This document shows, in pieces, positions 1-7,083 of a stretch of DNA of 64,000 nucleotides. The notes below the pieces were generated by a model, which saw only the letters and a program-made list of their open reading frames with translations, was not told the DNA's origin and searched no databases. Both the position numbers and the translations under genes were made by a program. Source of the DNA: Betaproteobacteria bacterium Ga0077527 (GTDB taxonomy: Bacteria; Pseudomonadota; Gammaproteobacteria; Burkholderiales; SG8-41). The DNA is taken from NCBI GenBank assembly GCA_001464815.1, contig LNDW01000003.1, forward strand, positions 39,943 through 103,942, written 5' to 3'. The number at the start of each line of letters is the position of its first letter. The first letter of the stretch is position 1.

Positions 1-73
1 CTCCAAGTTTTCCAGGACCCTTGCCGAACACGAACGCGCGGTTGACCAATACCAGCGTCGGGGAAAACGATGA
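1..73 (+). CDS. mltG: MltG C-terminus (partial)
   Basis: The frame starting at base 2 is open and stops at TGA 71-73. It encodes the last 23 residues of a protein ending FSRTLAEHERAVDQYQRRG. This matches the C-terminus of MltG (YceG-like), the inner-membrane endolytic murein transglycosylase thought to end glycan-strand synthesis. mltG commonly precedes tmk, and its stop overlaps the tmk start here (ATGA), so the two are translationally coupled. The rest lies off the left edge. The call rests on a short tail plus gene order. Confidence 0.75.
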   Translation, partial: SKFSRTLAEHERAVDQYQRRGKR

Positions 74-705
74 GCCGCGGCCTGTTCATCACACTGGAAG
101 GCATGGATGGCGCCGGTAAGACGACGCATCTGGAATGGCTGCGTGAACGTCTGGCCACAACCGGCATGGCGCTGACAGTGACGCGCGAACCTGGTGGCAC
201 CGCGCTTGGTGAAACCCTGCGCGAATGGATGCTCCATGGCGGCGAGCCGCGCCAGCCCGACACCGAGGCACTGCTGATGTTCGCCGCACGCAATGAACAC
301 ATTGTCCGTGTGATTCGCCCCGCGCTGGAAGCCGGACGTTGTGTGCTGTGCGACCGTTTTACCGACGCCACCTATGCCTACCAGTCCGGCGGCAGTGGCA
401 TGCTCTGGGCACGGATTGCCGAACTGGAACACTGGGTGCAGGGCGATCTGCACCCTGATCTGACGCTGTATTTCGACCTTGCACCGGAAATCGGCCGGGC
501 GCGCAGTCGTTCGGCGCGGGAACCGGACCGCTTCGAACGCGAACAGACGGCATTCTTTGAACGGGTGCGTGCCGCCTACCTGCGCCGCGCTGGGGAACAT
601 CCGCGGCGCATCCGCATCATCGATGCCAGCCGCAGCATTGAAGAGATCCGCAAGGAACTCGAAGGCATCGTACAAACCATCCAATCTGCGAAAGGGTCCG
701 GCTGA
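70..705 (+). CDS. tmk: Thymidylate kinase
   Basis: dTMP kinase phosphorylates dTMP to dTDP with ATP in the cytoplasm, a step shared by de novo and salvage dTTP synthesis. The 211 residues match the usual family length. The P-loop GMDGAGKT lies at residues 11-18, the DR(F/Y) nucleoside motif appears as CDRFTDATYAYQ in the middle, and an arginine-rich lid follows (ARSRSAREPDRFERE). It overlaps mltG upstream by the ATGA junction, and its own TGA shares a base with the holB ATG. The mltG-tmk-holB-tatD order is widespread in proteobacteria and suggests one operon. Confidence 0.97.
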   Translation: MSRGLFITLEGMDGAGKTTHLEWLRERLATTGMALTVTREPGGTALGETLREWMLHGGEPRQPDTEALLMFAARNEHIVRVIRPALEAGRCVLCDRFTDATYAYQSGGSGMLWARIAELEHWVQGDLHPDLTLYFDLAPEIGRARSRSAREPDRFEREQTAFFERVRAAYLRRAGEHPRRIRIIDASRSIEEIRKELEGIVQTIQSAKGSG

Positions 706-1724
706 TGGTCCAGTGGCTTGAAACACCGCTGAACGATCTGCTGCGTGAGGCCGGCAGCCTGCCGCATGCCCTGCTGTTGCGTGGTCCGCGCGGCATCGGC
801 AAGCAGGCGATGGCGATCGAACTGGCGCGCAGCCTGCTTTGTGAAAAGCCGCTGGCGACCGGTCGTGCCTGCGGCCAGTGCGCCTCCTGCGGCTGGTTCG
901 ATGGCGGCAACCATCCTGATTTCCGCATGCTGCAGCCCGAAGCCGACATGCCGACCGATGAAACCGGGGAGGGTGCCAAGCAGAAAGAAAAAGAGGGCAA
1001 GGTGAGCACCTGGATCACCATTGAACAGGTGCGCGAGTTGCATGATTTCATCCATGTCTCGAGCCATCGCGGCGGACGCAAGGTGATCGTGGTCAGCCCG
1101 GCCGAAGCGCTGAATGTTGCGGCTGCAAATGCCCTTCTGAAAAATCTGGAAGAACCGCCGGCGCAAACCCATTTCATCCTGGTCAGCCACCGGGCGCAGC
1201 GCCTGTTGCGCACCATCCTCAGCCGCTGCCGGCAACTGCCGCTGGCACGTCCGGCAACGGCCGAGGCGCTGGCCTGGCTGAAGTCCCGGAATGTTGCACA
1301 ACCCGAGGTCGTACTGGCCCAGGCTTCCGGCGCACCCTTGCTCGCAGAGGCGCTCAGTGCCGGCGATGAACTGGCCGGGCGCTCCGAATTGCTGCACCTG
1401 CTGGCGGACAGCAGTTTTGATCCGCTTGTCGCAGCCGAGTCGCTGCGTGATCTTCCGCTGGACCGTTTTGTCAGCTGGCTGCAGAAATGGACCGGTGACC
1501 TGGTTGAACAGCGCTTGCTTGGATGTATCCGCTACAACCCGGATTTCACCAGAGAAATCACCCTGCTGGCGCGCCGCATCGAACCGCTGGCGGCACTGCG
1601 TCTTCAGCGCAAACTGACACGCGAGCAACGCCATGTGCAGCATCCGCTGAATGCCAGGCTGTACATGGAAAGTGTGCTGCTGGCTTACCACGCGCTGCTC
1701 AATCCGGTGCGCCGTGTCGCCTGA
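705..1724 (+). CDS. holB: DNA polymerase III delta' subunit
   Basis: Delta' is the stator subunit of the clamp loader that opens and loads the beta sliding clamp. The 339-residue protein has a P-loop-like GPRGIGKQ at 27-34 and a four-cysteine zinc module (C46, C56, C59, C62). It also has LKNLEEPP and the SRC motif in ILSRCRQLPL, which in this family supplies residues in trans to neighbouring ATPase sites. The P-loop lacks the normal GKT/S, as expected for a non-hydrolysing delta'. The start overlaps the tmk stop by one base, so the two are probably coupled. Confidence 0.95.
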   Translation: MVQWLETPLNDLLREAGSLPHALLLRGPRGIGKQAMAIELARSLLCEKPLATGRACGQCASCGWFDGGNHPDFRMLQPEADMPTDETGEGAKQKEKEGKVSTWITIEQVRELHDFIHVSSHRGGRKVIVVSPAEALNVAAANALLKNLEEPPAQTHFILVSHRAQRLLRTILSRCRQLPLARPATAEALAWLKSRNVAQPEVVLAQASGAPLLAEALSAGDELAGRSELLHLLADSSFDPLVAAESLRDLPLDRFVSWLQKWTGDLVEQRLLGCIRYNPDFTREITLLARRIEPLAALRLQRKLTREQRHVQHPLNARLYMESVLLAYHALLNPVRRVA

Positions 1725-1732
1725 CTGCCCCC

Positions 1733-2500
1733 ATGTTTGTTGATTCCCACTGTCATCTCGATTTTCCGGAACTCGCCGGACGGCTGCCGGATATCCTCGC
1801 GAAAATGCGCGACAACGCAGTTGACGTCGCACTCTGTGTCAGCGTCACCCTCGAGGATTTTCCGAGGGTGCTGGCACTGGCCGAAGCCCACGACAATCTC
1901 TACGCCTCGGTCGGCGTTCATCCGGATTATCCCGATCTTGAGGAACCGACAGTCGCCCAGCTGGTGAAGCTCGCGAACCATCCCAAAATCATTGCCATTG
2001 GCGAAACCGGGCTCGACTATTACCGCCTGACCGGCGATCTCAAATGGCAGCGTCAGCGTTTCCGCAACCACATCCGCGCCTCCCTTGAAACCGGCAAGCC
2101 CTTGATCATCCATACCCGCTCGGCCGCCGAAGACACATTGCGGCTGATGCGAGAAGAGGGTGCAGAGCAGGCGGGCGGGGTGATGCACTGTTTTACCGAA
2201 AGCCAGGCTGTTGCTGATGCGGCGCTGGAACTGGGCTTCTACATTTCTTTTTCAGGCATCGTGACCTTCAAGAACGCCCGGGAGCTGAAGGCCGTGGCCT
2301 GTCAGGTGCCGCTTGAGCGGATGCTGATCGAAACCGATTCACCCTATCTCGCGCCGGTGCCGTTCCGTGGGAAAACCAATGAACCGGGCCTGGTTCGCCA
2401 TGTCGGAGAGGAAATTGCCCGGCTGCGTGGTATTCCGCTGACTGATCTTGCGTCGGCGACCACAGCCAATTTCAATAAATTATTCAATATAAACAAATAG
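1733..2500 (+). CDS. tatD: TatD-family metal-dependent hydrolase
   Basis: TatD/YcfH-type metal-dependent DNase of the amidohydrolase superfamily. I start it at ATG 1733, giving 255 residues beginning MFVDSHCHLDF. The open frame runs further upstream inside holB, but the family begins at this motif. Metal ligands visible are H6 and H8, GETGLDYY, IIHTR, MHCF and ETDSPYLAP near the C-terminus. It begins 8 bases after the holB stop, in the same operon. The last codons are AT-rich and lie inside the first copy of a dispersed AT-rich motif. Its cellular substrate is not settled; exonuclease activity is known for E. coli homologues. Confidence 0.95.
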   Translation: MFVDSHCHLDFPELAGRLPDILAKMRDNAVDVALCVSVTLEDFPRVLALAEAHDNLYASVGVHPDYPDLEEPTVAQLVKLANHPKIIAIGETGLDYYRLTGDLKWQRQRFRNHIRASLETGKPLIIHTRSAAEDTLRLMREEGAEQAGGVMHCFTESQAVADAALELGFYISFSGIVTFKNARELKAVACQVPLERMLIETDSPYLAPVPFRGKTNEPGLVRHVGEEIARLRGIPLTDLASATTANFNKLFNINK

Positions 2501-2505
2501 TTATG
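2484..2505 (+). repeat. AT-rich intergenic motif, copy 1
   Basis: Core AATATAAACAAATAGTTAT. It overlaps the tatD stop codon and the start of the ankyrin gene. It is a divergent member of a family with consensus AATTAAAACAATGGCTTAT. Confidence 0.5.
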
Positions 2506-3150
2506 AAATTTTTTCGGATATCTGCCCTATCCCTGATTTTGGCCGCAATACTTCTACCTGCAAGCCAAGCCAAGGCCAGTGCCTACGAGGACATGCTGCT
2601 CGCCATCCGCAACGACAACGAAAATGTGGTCATCGATCTGCTGCGACGAGGCATGGACGTCGATACCGTCAGCCCACAGGGCGAAACCCTGCTGATGATG
2701 GCGGCACGTGAAGGCAAACCGGCGGTTGTCCGGGCCATCCTGGCCAGCATGCCGCGGCTGCAGTCCCGCAGCCCGATCGGGGAAAGCGCGCTGATGCTGG
2801 CTGCCATCCAAGGCCATACCGATGTGACCCGGATGTTGCTGGATGCCGGAGCACCGGTAAATCAGCCCGGATGGACGGCGCTGATCTATGCTGCCGCCCG
2901 CAACCGGGTTGATATCGCAAGGTTGTTGATCGGCAAGGGCGCCGACGTCAATGCTGCCGCAGACAATGGCATTAACGCGCTGATGATGGCCGCACGCGAA
3001 GGCCACCTGCAGATGGTCTTGCTGCTGCTCGAGCATGGCGCCGATCCCAAACTGGTCAATACAGCGGGTCATTCAGCCCTGAGCCTGGCTGTTTCAAGGC
3101 AGCATGCTGAAGTTGAGAAATTACTTCGGAGGGCAGGCGTAAATAACTGA
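2503..3150 (+). CDS. Exported ankyrin-repeat protein
   Basis: A 215-residue protein beginning with a typical signal peptide (MKFFRISALSLILAAILLPA, cleavage probably after SQAKA). About five ankyrin repeats follow from residue 28, with recognisable G.T.LM.AA..G and LL..GA consensus pieces. It is probably periplasmic or lipid-free exported and mediates protein binding; no enzymatic domain is visible. It starts two bases after the tatD stop and is probably co-transcribed with it. An ankyrin gene beside tatD is common in betaproteobacteria, but its partner is unknown to me. The downstream gap holds the left dif-like site. Confidence 0.9.
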   Translation: MKFFRISALSLILAAILLPASQAKASAYEDMLLAIRNDNENVVIDLLRRGMDVDTVSPQGETLLMMAAREGKPAVVRAILASMPRLQSRSPIGESALMLAAIQGHTDVTRMLLDAGAPVNQPGWTALIYAAARNRVDIARLLIGKGADVNAAADNGINALMMAAREGHLQMVLLLLEHGADPKLVNTAGHSALSLAVSRQHAEVEKLLRRAGVNN

Positions 3151-3198
3151 ATTTAAACGTTTATATTGTATGAATAGCTTTATTGAATCAGCTTTTAA

Positions 3199-3226
3199 TT
3201 TACGCATAATGTGTAGCGCGGTAAAT
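3199..3226 (+). other. Left dif-like Xer site (attL)
   Basis: 28-bp dif layout: XerC-type arm TTTACGCATAA (3199-3209), 6-bp centre TGTGTA (3210-3215), and a degenerate XerD-type arm GCGCGGTAAAT (3216-3226). The XerC arm shares CGCATAA with the E. coli dif arm. The centre is identical to that of the right site at 4893-4898. A good XerC arm joined to a poor XerD arm is what a hybrid attL should look like after XerC-catalysed insertion of an element whose attP has a weak XerD arm. Confidence 0.7.
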
Positions 3227-3287
3227 TTCCACTGCCAATCAAGCACTTAAGTCCTATGAATGATAAAACGGGGTGTTTTGTGGGGGC

Positions 3288-3644
3288 TTAACCCTTCGCA
3301 AAGTTGTTGCCTCGCTTTCTGGAAACCGCTGCGGTTTGAAACAGCGCGTCTGGCCGGGGTGCATGGAGCCAGCCCTGACGATCAACGAGCAGCCGAGGGC
3401 CACGCCGCCCACTGGTCAATCGAGACAGCCGAACCGTCCACTGACCCCCCGGATTTTTTGTGCCTGCAAGCCGCCCTGAGGCCAGCAGGAAGCGGATACG
3501 CTGCGGGCTGACATCGAGCAGACGGGCCGCCTCAGCCACCGTCACCAGCGAAAACGGGTGGTTTTGGAAGGTCTGACGGCGCGCAACAGTTTTTTTGGAG
3601 GGCATCGGAACTACTTTGCCTTTGTTTTCAGTGACTTGAATCAT
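3288..3644 (-). CDS. Small HTH DNA-binding protein
   Basis: 118 residues starting at ATG 3644, with a purine-rich AAAGG about 7 bases upstream. A helix-turn-helix of the excisionase/MerR type is visible around residues 37-70 (VTVAEAARLLDVSPQRIRFL, then a wing with GGQWTVRLSR). The rest is basic and not recognised. Within the element it is the last minus-strand gene, next to the left att site, and it may act as a repressor or directionality factor. The HTH resembles that of the gene at 4324-4515 (VTxxARLL/I, SGxxxG, W), suggesting two related regulators. Function is not established. Confidence 0.6.
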   Translation of the reverse strand: MIQVTENKGKVVPMPSKKTVARRQTFQNHPFSLVTVAEAARLLDVSPQRIRFLLASGRLAGTKNPGGQWTVRLSRLTSGRRGPRLLVDRQGWLHAPRPDALFQTAAVSRKRGNNFAKG

Positions 3645-3680
3645 AAATTGACCTTTTTTTGAGTGTCATCCATGGCACTT

Positions 3681-3709
3681 TGTGCGGGTTGTTACTAAGA
3701 ACCCGCACA
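3681..3709. repeat. Perfect 10-bp hairpin at gene end
   Basis: Left arm TGTGCGGGTT (3681-3690) pairs perfectly with AACCCGCACA (3700-3709) across a 9-base loop. The loop contains the stop codon of the minus-strand gene ending at 3695. Neither side is followed by a T run, so it is not a classical terminator. It is the first of a series of hairpins extending to 3909. Confidence 0.75.
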
Positions 3710-4369
3710 GCCGACTTTGGCTGTCTGGAGAACAGACACACCGTCAGGCTCCTGAACCGGCGCGGCGAGGACGTTGCCCCCAAAAGCGCGCCCACTCGCG
3801 AGGGCGCGTTTTGGGGGACCCGATGCCACCGGGGGCGTCCACACCGCCTTGCGCGGTGTGGTTGCACTTTGAGAGGCGGTGCGCGCAAGCGCGCAGTCAC
3901 CTCTCAAAGCGCTCAGGTGCTCCGGTAACTCATCCTCAGGGCGCAGTGACAGCAACAAGGACAGGTCGGCAGGCAGGGGCTGTGGCTGCTCACGGTGGCG
4001 ATTGAGCCAATGACGGGCGAGGGCACAGGTCAAGCCCCACCACCCCATGTCCGAGGCTTTGAAACCGAGTCCCTCAGACGAATACAGGGTGTCGCCGACC
4101 ACACGCCAGCCCTGCCAGTTTTTACCGGGCAGAAAGTGACAGCCGAGCACACGGACCAGCTCGAACGCGGTGAATGGCACCCGTCGGGCGCCGGCCTCCC
4201 AGTTGCGGATGGTCTGTTGGGTCACGCGCAGCCGTTCCGCGGCCACAGGGATGGTCCACGTGGCATGCAGACGGGCATCCTTGAAGTCCTCACCGGAGAC
4301 GAAGGCTGTAGCACTGAGGGCGCTCAATGGGGCCTCCGGATCAGCAGGCCGGGCGGGAACATCCACCAT
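3695..4369 (-). CDS. Phage-type HTH regulator (DUF3653-like)
   Basis: 224 residues if read from ATG 4369. Residues about 40-75 form an HTH (VAAERLRVTQQTIRNWEAG) typical of XRE-like repressors. A Trp/Gly-rich segment follows (PGKNWQGWRVVGDTLYSSEG) that resembles the DUF3653 family of filamentous-phage proteins. This resemblance is from memory, not from a search. A basic stretch around 115-130 ends in LNRHREQP. The last ~70 residues, from about LSALR onward, are encoded by the hairpin cluster and look low in complexity, so the true protein may be shorter or its end may double as an origin. The start overlaps the end of the small HTH gene at 4324-4515. The site before the start is weak (CCTGGCA). 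Confidence 0.6.
   Translation of the reverse strand: MVDVPARPADPEAPLSALSATAFVSGEDFKDARLHATWTIPVAAERLRVTQQTIRNWEAGARRVPFTAFELVRVLGCHFLPGKNWQGWRVVGDTLYSSEGLGFKASDMGWWGLTCALARHWLNRHREQPQPLPADLSLLLSLRPEDELPEHLSALRGDCALARTASQSATTPRKAVWTPPVASGPPKRALASGRAFGGNVLAAPVQEPDGVSVLQTAKVGCAGS
3709..3909. other. Tandem hairpin cluster, candidate ssDNA origin region
   Basis: Five further dyads follow the one at 3681. They are 3709-3722 (AGCC/GGCT), 3722-3738 (TGTCTG/CAGACA), 3777-3817 (about 16 bp, arms CCCCCAAAA...CGCGCCC with one bulged G, 8-base loop), 3839-3861 (CCACACCG/CGGTGTGG), and 3867-3909 (CTTTGAGAGG/CCTCTCAAAG outer stem with TGCGCGC/GCGCGCA inner stem). Such density resembles the intergenic replication and packaging regions of filamentous phages, which act as folded single strands. 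It lies inside the reading frame of the gene ending at 3695, whose C-terminal third is then probably not selected as protein. Confidence 0.55.
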
Positions 4370-4515
4370 TGCCAGGTCAAACGATCACGGCGTGCGCCCA
4401 GGACCTGGCCCGAGATGCACAGATGCTTGAGGGTGTTCAGTGGAATGCCGATCAGGCGAGCGACACGGGTGACCGGCAGGCCCTGTGGCGGCAGATTAAC
4501 GCGCAGCGTGGCCAT
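4324..4515 (-). CDS. Small HTH protein of the element
   Basis: 63 residues starting at ATG 4515, chosen because GGAGGT lies 8 bases upstream. The frame is open for five more codons to an ATG at 4530 without a ribosome site. The sequence LPVTRVARLIGIPLNTLKHL followed by SGQVLG and WQWWMFPP resembles an excisionase-like HTH with a short wing. It overlaps the upstream gene (ending 4496) by 20 bases and the downstream regulator by 46 bases, as in compact phage operons. It may be a Cox/Xis-like or regulatory protein. It is not a recognised family member. Confidence 0.55.
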   Translation of the reverse strand: MATLRVNLPPQGLPVTRVARLIGIPLNTLKHLCISGQVLGARRDRLTWQWWMFPPGLLIRRPH

Positions 4516-4810
4516 GGGCGGCACCTCCATGGTCTACGGACGACAACAGATCGGGAGTGAACTGGACGGGCTTTAAAACGCGGTCGTGATGCAAGGCTTG
4601 CACCACAGCCCCGTTGATGACCGAATACTCTGGATGGTCACCGAGCAAACGCCGCAGCTTGGTGTGAATCTTGGCCGTGGTGATGCAGTCGTTCAGGCTG
4701 GCCGAGTAATTCGGTTCTTCGATGATCTCGGACAGAACGCCCAGCAAGACGCAGATTTCGTGGTCGTTGAGGGGTAATACGTGCCGCCGGTGGATGTTGC
4801 CGCTTGCCAT
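4496..4810 (-). CDS. Unrecognised small protein, first gene of element operon
   Basis: 104 residues from ATG 4810, preceded by a good ribosome site (AAAGGAGC, 4-5 bases away). The sequence is mostly helical and acidic in the first half (LNDHEICVLLGVLSEIIEEP), with no transmembrane segment or known motif. The last ~12 residues are His/Ala/Gly-rich and overlap the next gene. It is the promoter-proximal gene of the minus-strand operon and lies just inside the right dif-like site. I do not recognise the family. A replication-initiation or helper-interacting role is possible but unsupported. Confidence 0.55.
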   Translation of the reverse strand: MASGNIHRRHVLPLNDHEICVLLGVLSEIIEEPNYSASLNDCITTAKIHTKLRRLLGDHPEYSVINGAVVQALHHDRVLKPVQFTPDLLSSVDHGGAAHGHAAR

Positions 4811-4881
4811 AAAAGCTCCTTTGCAAGAGGCTTGAACCGGCAGTGGAAATCAGAAAACTATTGCGCTGAATCGTACTCCTT

Positions 4882-4909
4882 GATTCGTATAATGTGTATT
4901 ATGTAAAGT
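4882..4909 (+). other. dif: Right dif site (attR / functional dif candidate)
   Basis: XerC-type arm GATTCGTATAA (4882-4892), centre TGTGTA (4893-4898), XerD-type arm TTATGTAAAGT (4899-4909). The XerD arm matches E. coli dif at 9 of 11 positions, and the inner ATAA...TTAT dyad is intact. This is the better of the two flanking sites and could still serve chromosome dimer resolution. Combining the left XerC arm with this XerD arm rebuilds a plausible empty dif (TTTACGCATAA, TGTGTA, TTATGTAAAGT). Confidence 0.8.
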
Positions 4910-5085
4910 TATGGCGGAGTCAGTCAAAGTGAAATTCAGAGTTGGTATCCAGAGCCGGAACCGGAAGGATCGAAGCAGCCCCACCCCGATTTCCGATCAA
5001 AGCCATCAGCCGGCCCGGGACTGGTTGCACACCCTAGGCAGCAGCAAAAAGATTGAACGGGCACCCGAATCCGGGCGCCGCACAA

Positions 5086-6291
5086 CTAGAGCGAGTAATC
5101 CAGCCCCATGACCTCGCGTACGTCGCGCAGGGTTTCCTGGGCGAGTTTGCGGGCCTTTTCGCAGCCGTCGGCGATGATGTTGCGGACCAGGGTCGGGTCG
5201 TCCAGGTAGCGTTCGGCACGTTCACGCATCGGTCTTTGTTCGGCAACGATGGCGTCGATCACCGGCTGCTTGCATTCCAGGCAGCCAATGCCTGCGCTGC
5301 GGCACCCTTCCTGCACCCATTTCTTTTTTGCTTCGTCTGAATACACCTGGTGCAGCTGCCAGACCGGGCATTTTCCGGGGTCGCCGGGATCAGTGCGCTT
5401 GATACGCGCCGGGTCGGTGGGCATGGTTTTGACCTTTTTTGCCACGTTTTCCGGGGTTTCGCGCAGGGCGATGGTGTTGTTGTAGGACTTGGACATTTTC
5501 TGGCCATCCAAGCCAGGCATCTTGGCTGCCTCGGTCAGCAGGGCCTGCGGTTCGGTCAGGATCACCTTGCCGCCACCTTCGATGTAGCCAAAAAGACGTT
5601 CACGGTCACCCAAGGGCAGGTTCTGCGTTTCCTCGAGCAGCGCCCTCGCCGCGTCCAATGCCTCGTTATCGCCCTGCTCCAGATAATCGTTGCGCAGCTT
5701 GCGGTAGAGCTTGCCGCGGCGGGCGCCAAGCTTTTTGATCGCGGCTTCGGCCTTTTCTTCGAAGCCGGGCTCGCGGCCGAAAACATGGTTGAAACGGCGC
5801 GCGATTTCGCGGGTGATCTCGACATGCGGCACCTGGTCTTCACCCACCGGAACCTGGTTGGCACGGTAGATCAGGATGTCCGCGCTTTGTAGCAGCGGAT
5901 AACCGAGGAAACCATAGGTCGCAAGATCCTTTTCGGCCAGTTTTTCCTGCTGATCCTTGTAGGTCGGCACCCGCTCCAGCCAGGAAAGCGGCGTGATCAT
6001 CGACAGCAGCAAGTGCAGCTCGGCGTGCTCCGGCACCTTGGACTGGATGAACAACGTGGCCTGGGCTGGATCAACGCCGGACGCCAGCCAGTCCACCACC
6101 ATGTCCCAGGCGTGGTTTTCAATGGTCTGCGGATCGTCGTAATGGGTGGTCAGGGCATGCCAGTCTGCGACAAAAAACAGGCACTGATGCTCGTGCTGCA
6201 GCTTGACCCAGTTTTTCAATACGCCGTGGTAGTGGCCAAAATGCAGTGCGCCGGTCGGGCGCATGCCGGATAAAACGCGGTTTTCAAACAT
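5086..6291 (-). CDS. trpS: Tryptophanyl-tRNA synthetase
   Basis: Class Ic aminoacyl-tRNA synthetase charging tRNA-Trp. Signature motifs are PTGALHFGHYHG at residues 12-23 (HIGH equivalent) and KMSKS in the middle. At 401 residues it is longer than the ~334 of E. coli. The extra length falls largely in a charged helical insert before KMSKS (KKLGARRGKLYRKLRNDYLE), a form I associate with betaproteobacteria. The start at ATG 6291 gives the normal FENRVLSGMRPTG opening. It lies downstream of yciO and yciV on the same strand, a neighbourhood also linked to tryptophan genes in enterics. It is the first housekeeping gene right of the dif site. Confidence 0.96.
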   Translation of the reverse strand: MFENRVLSGMRPTGALHFGHYHGVLKNWVKLQHEHQCLFFVADWHALTTHYDDPQTIENHAWDMVVDWLASGVDPAQATLFIQSKVPEHAELHLLLSMITPLSWLERVPTYKDQQEKLAEKDLATYGFLGYPLLQSADILIYRANQVPVGEDQVPHVEITREIARRFNHVFGREPGFEEKAEAAIKKLGARRGKLYRKLRNDYLEQGDNEALDAARALLEETQNLPLGDRERLFGYIEGGGKVILTEPQALLTEAAKMPGLDGQKMSKSYNNTIALRETPENVAKKVKTMPTDPARIKRTDPGDPGKCPVWQLHQVYSDEAKKKWVQEGCRSAGIGCLECKQPVIDAIVAEQRPMRERAERYLDDPTLVRNIIADGCEKARKLAQETLRDVREVMGLDYSL

Positions 6292-6336
6292 GAGTTGCTG
6301 ACGTGAATGTAGGGGCTGGCGGGCCTGACGATTTAT

Positions 6337-6357
6337 TCAATAAAACAATAACTTATC
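6337..6357 (+). repeat. AT-rich intergenic motif, copy 2
   Basis: Core AATAAAACAATAACTTAT, between the yciO stop and the trpS start (both genes on minus). Confidence 0.6.
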
Positions 6358-6420
6358 GAATAATTGCATTGAATGGATGCAGAACCATGGCCGATGCCAG
6401 CCCCGATTCTAACGCATGCC

Positions 6421-7044
6421 TCACAAGCCCAAGGGCCCCAGAGCCCCCTTGCCGATCCGGGTCACCACCGGTTCGGGTCCGGTCAGATCGACAACTGTCG
6501 ACGGTTCAAGCCCGCAGGAACCGCCATCGAGCACAAGATCGACCTGATGTTCCAGACGTACACGGATGGTCGCGGCGTCAGTTTCAGGCTGCTCGTCACC
6601 GGGCAGCAGCAGCGTTGAGGACAGGATCGGCTCTCCCAGTTCGGCCAGCAGCGCATCCACCACCGGGTGATCGGGGATACGCAACCCGATGGTGCGCCGC
6701 TTCGGGTGCTGCAGCCGTTTCGGCAGTTCGCGCGTGGCTTCCAGGATAAAAACGTAACTGCCGGGTGTTGCCGTTTTCAGCAGGCGGAACTGCCGGTTGT
6801 CGACCCGCGCATAACTGGCGAGTTCAGACAGGTCTCGGCAGACCAAGGTCAGGTGATGACGATCATCCACCTCACGAATCGTGCGGATGCGCTGCATCGC
6901 TCCCTTGTCGCCAATATGACAGCCCAGCGCATAGCAGGAGTCGGTGGGATAGACGATCACGCCGCCGTCGCGGATGATTTCAGCCGCGCGTTTGATCAGG
7001 CGCGGCTGCGGATTCTGCGGATGAACTGAAAAATACTGCGACAT
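6421..7044 (-). CDS. yciO: YciO/YrdC-type Sua5 family protein
   Basis: 207 residues of the Sua5/YciO/YrdC fold (dsRNA-binding, threonylcarbamoyl-AMP synthase superfamily). Visible motifs are GGVIVYPTDSCYALGC near residue 28 and a Ser-rich segment PILSSTLLLPG in the place of the active-site SxN strand. The sequence resembles YciO more than the essential TsaC, because the KR.SSK pattern expected in TsaC is replaced by VDDRHHLTL. It probably forms an operon with the PHP-domain gene upstream (7084-7911) and trpS downstream, matching the yciV-yciO pairing in E. coli. A tRNA t6A role is possible but not assured. Confidence 0.88.
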   Translation of the reverse strand: MSQYFSVHPQNPQPRLIKRAAEIIRDGGVIVYPTDSCYALGCHIGDKGAMQRIRTIREVDDRHHLTLVCRDLSELASYARVDNRQFRLLKTATPGSYVFILEATRELPKRLQHPKRRTIGLRIPDHPVVDALLAELGEPILSSTLLLPGDEQPETDAATIRVRLEHQVDLVLDGGSCGLEPSTVVDLTGPEPVVTRIGKGALGPLGL

Positions 7045-7083
7045 GATGAGTCGGCCGCTGGCCGTGTGCTGATTGCCCCGGCC

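Larger units (their letters stand above)
3210..4898. mobile_element. dif-integrated element (IMEX / inovirus satellite-like)
   Basis: A ~1.7 kb segment bounded by two dif-like sites with the same TGTGTA centre. It interrupts an otherwise housekeeping neighbourhood (tatD/ankyrin on the left, trpS on the right). It encodes four small minus-strand proteins, three with helix-turn-helix-like segments. One resembles the tryptophan-rich regulator family (DUF3653-like) found in filamentous phages. A tight cluster of hairpins lies near the left end. No integrase, replication protein, Zot-like protein or capsid gene is visible. It would therefore need host XerCD and a helper, or it is a remnant. An 11-bp inverted pair, TTTCCACTGCC at 3226-3236 and its complement at 4839-4849, lies just inside the ends. 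The Xer-exploiting class is well established for CTX-type phages; assignment here is inference. Confidence 0.65.

Noticed and set aside
3260..3511. Plus-strand frames at 3260 and 3273
   Set aside because: They lie on the opposite strand of the HTH gene at 3288-3644, with no ribosome site. Shadow frames.
3681..3709. Rho-independent terminator at the end of the 224-residue gene
   Set aside because: The stem is perfect, but no T run follows on either strand, and it belongs to a series of stems. A structural role is more likely.
4911..5111. Open frame starting at ATG 4911 right after dif
   Set aside because: No ribosome-binding site, no recognisable sequence, and it runs into the end of trpS on the opposite strand. 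It is probably a chance frame.
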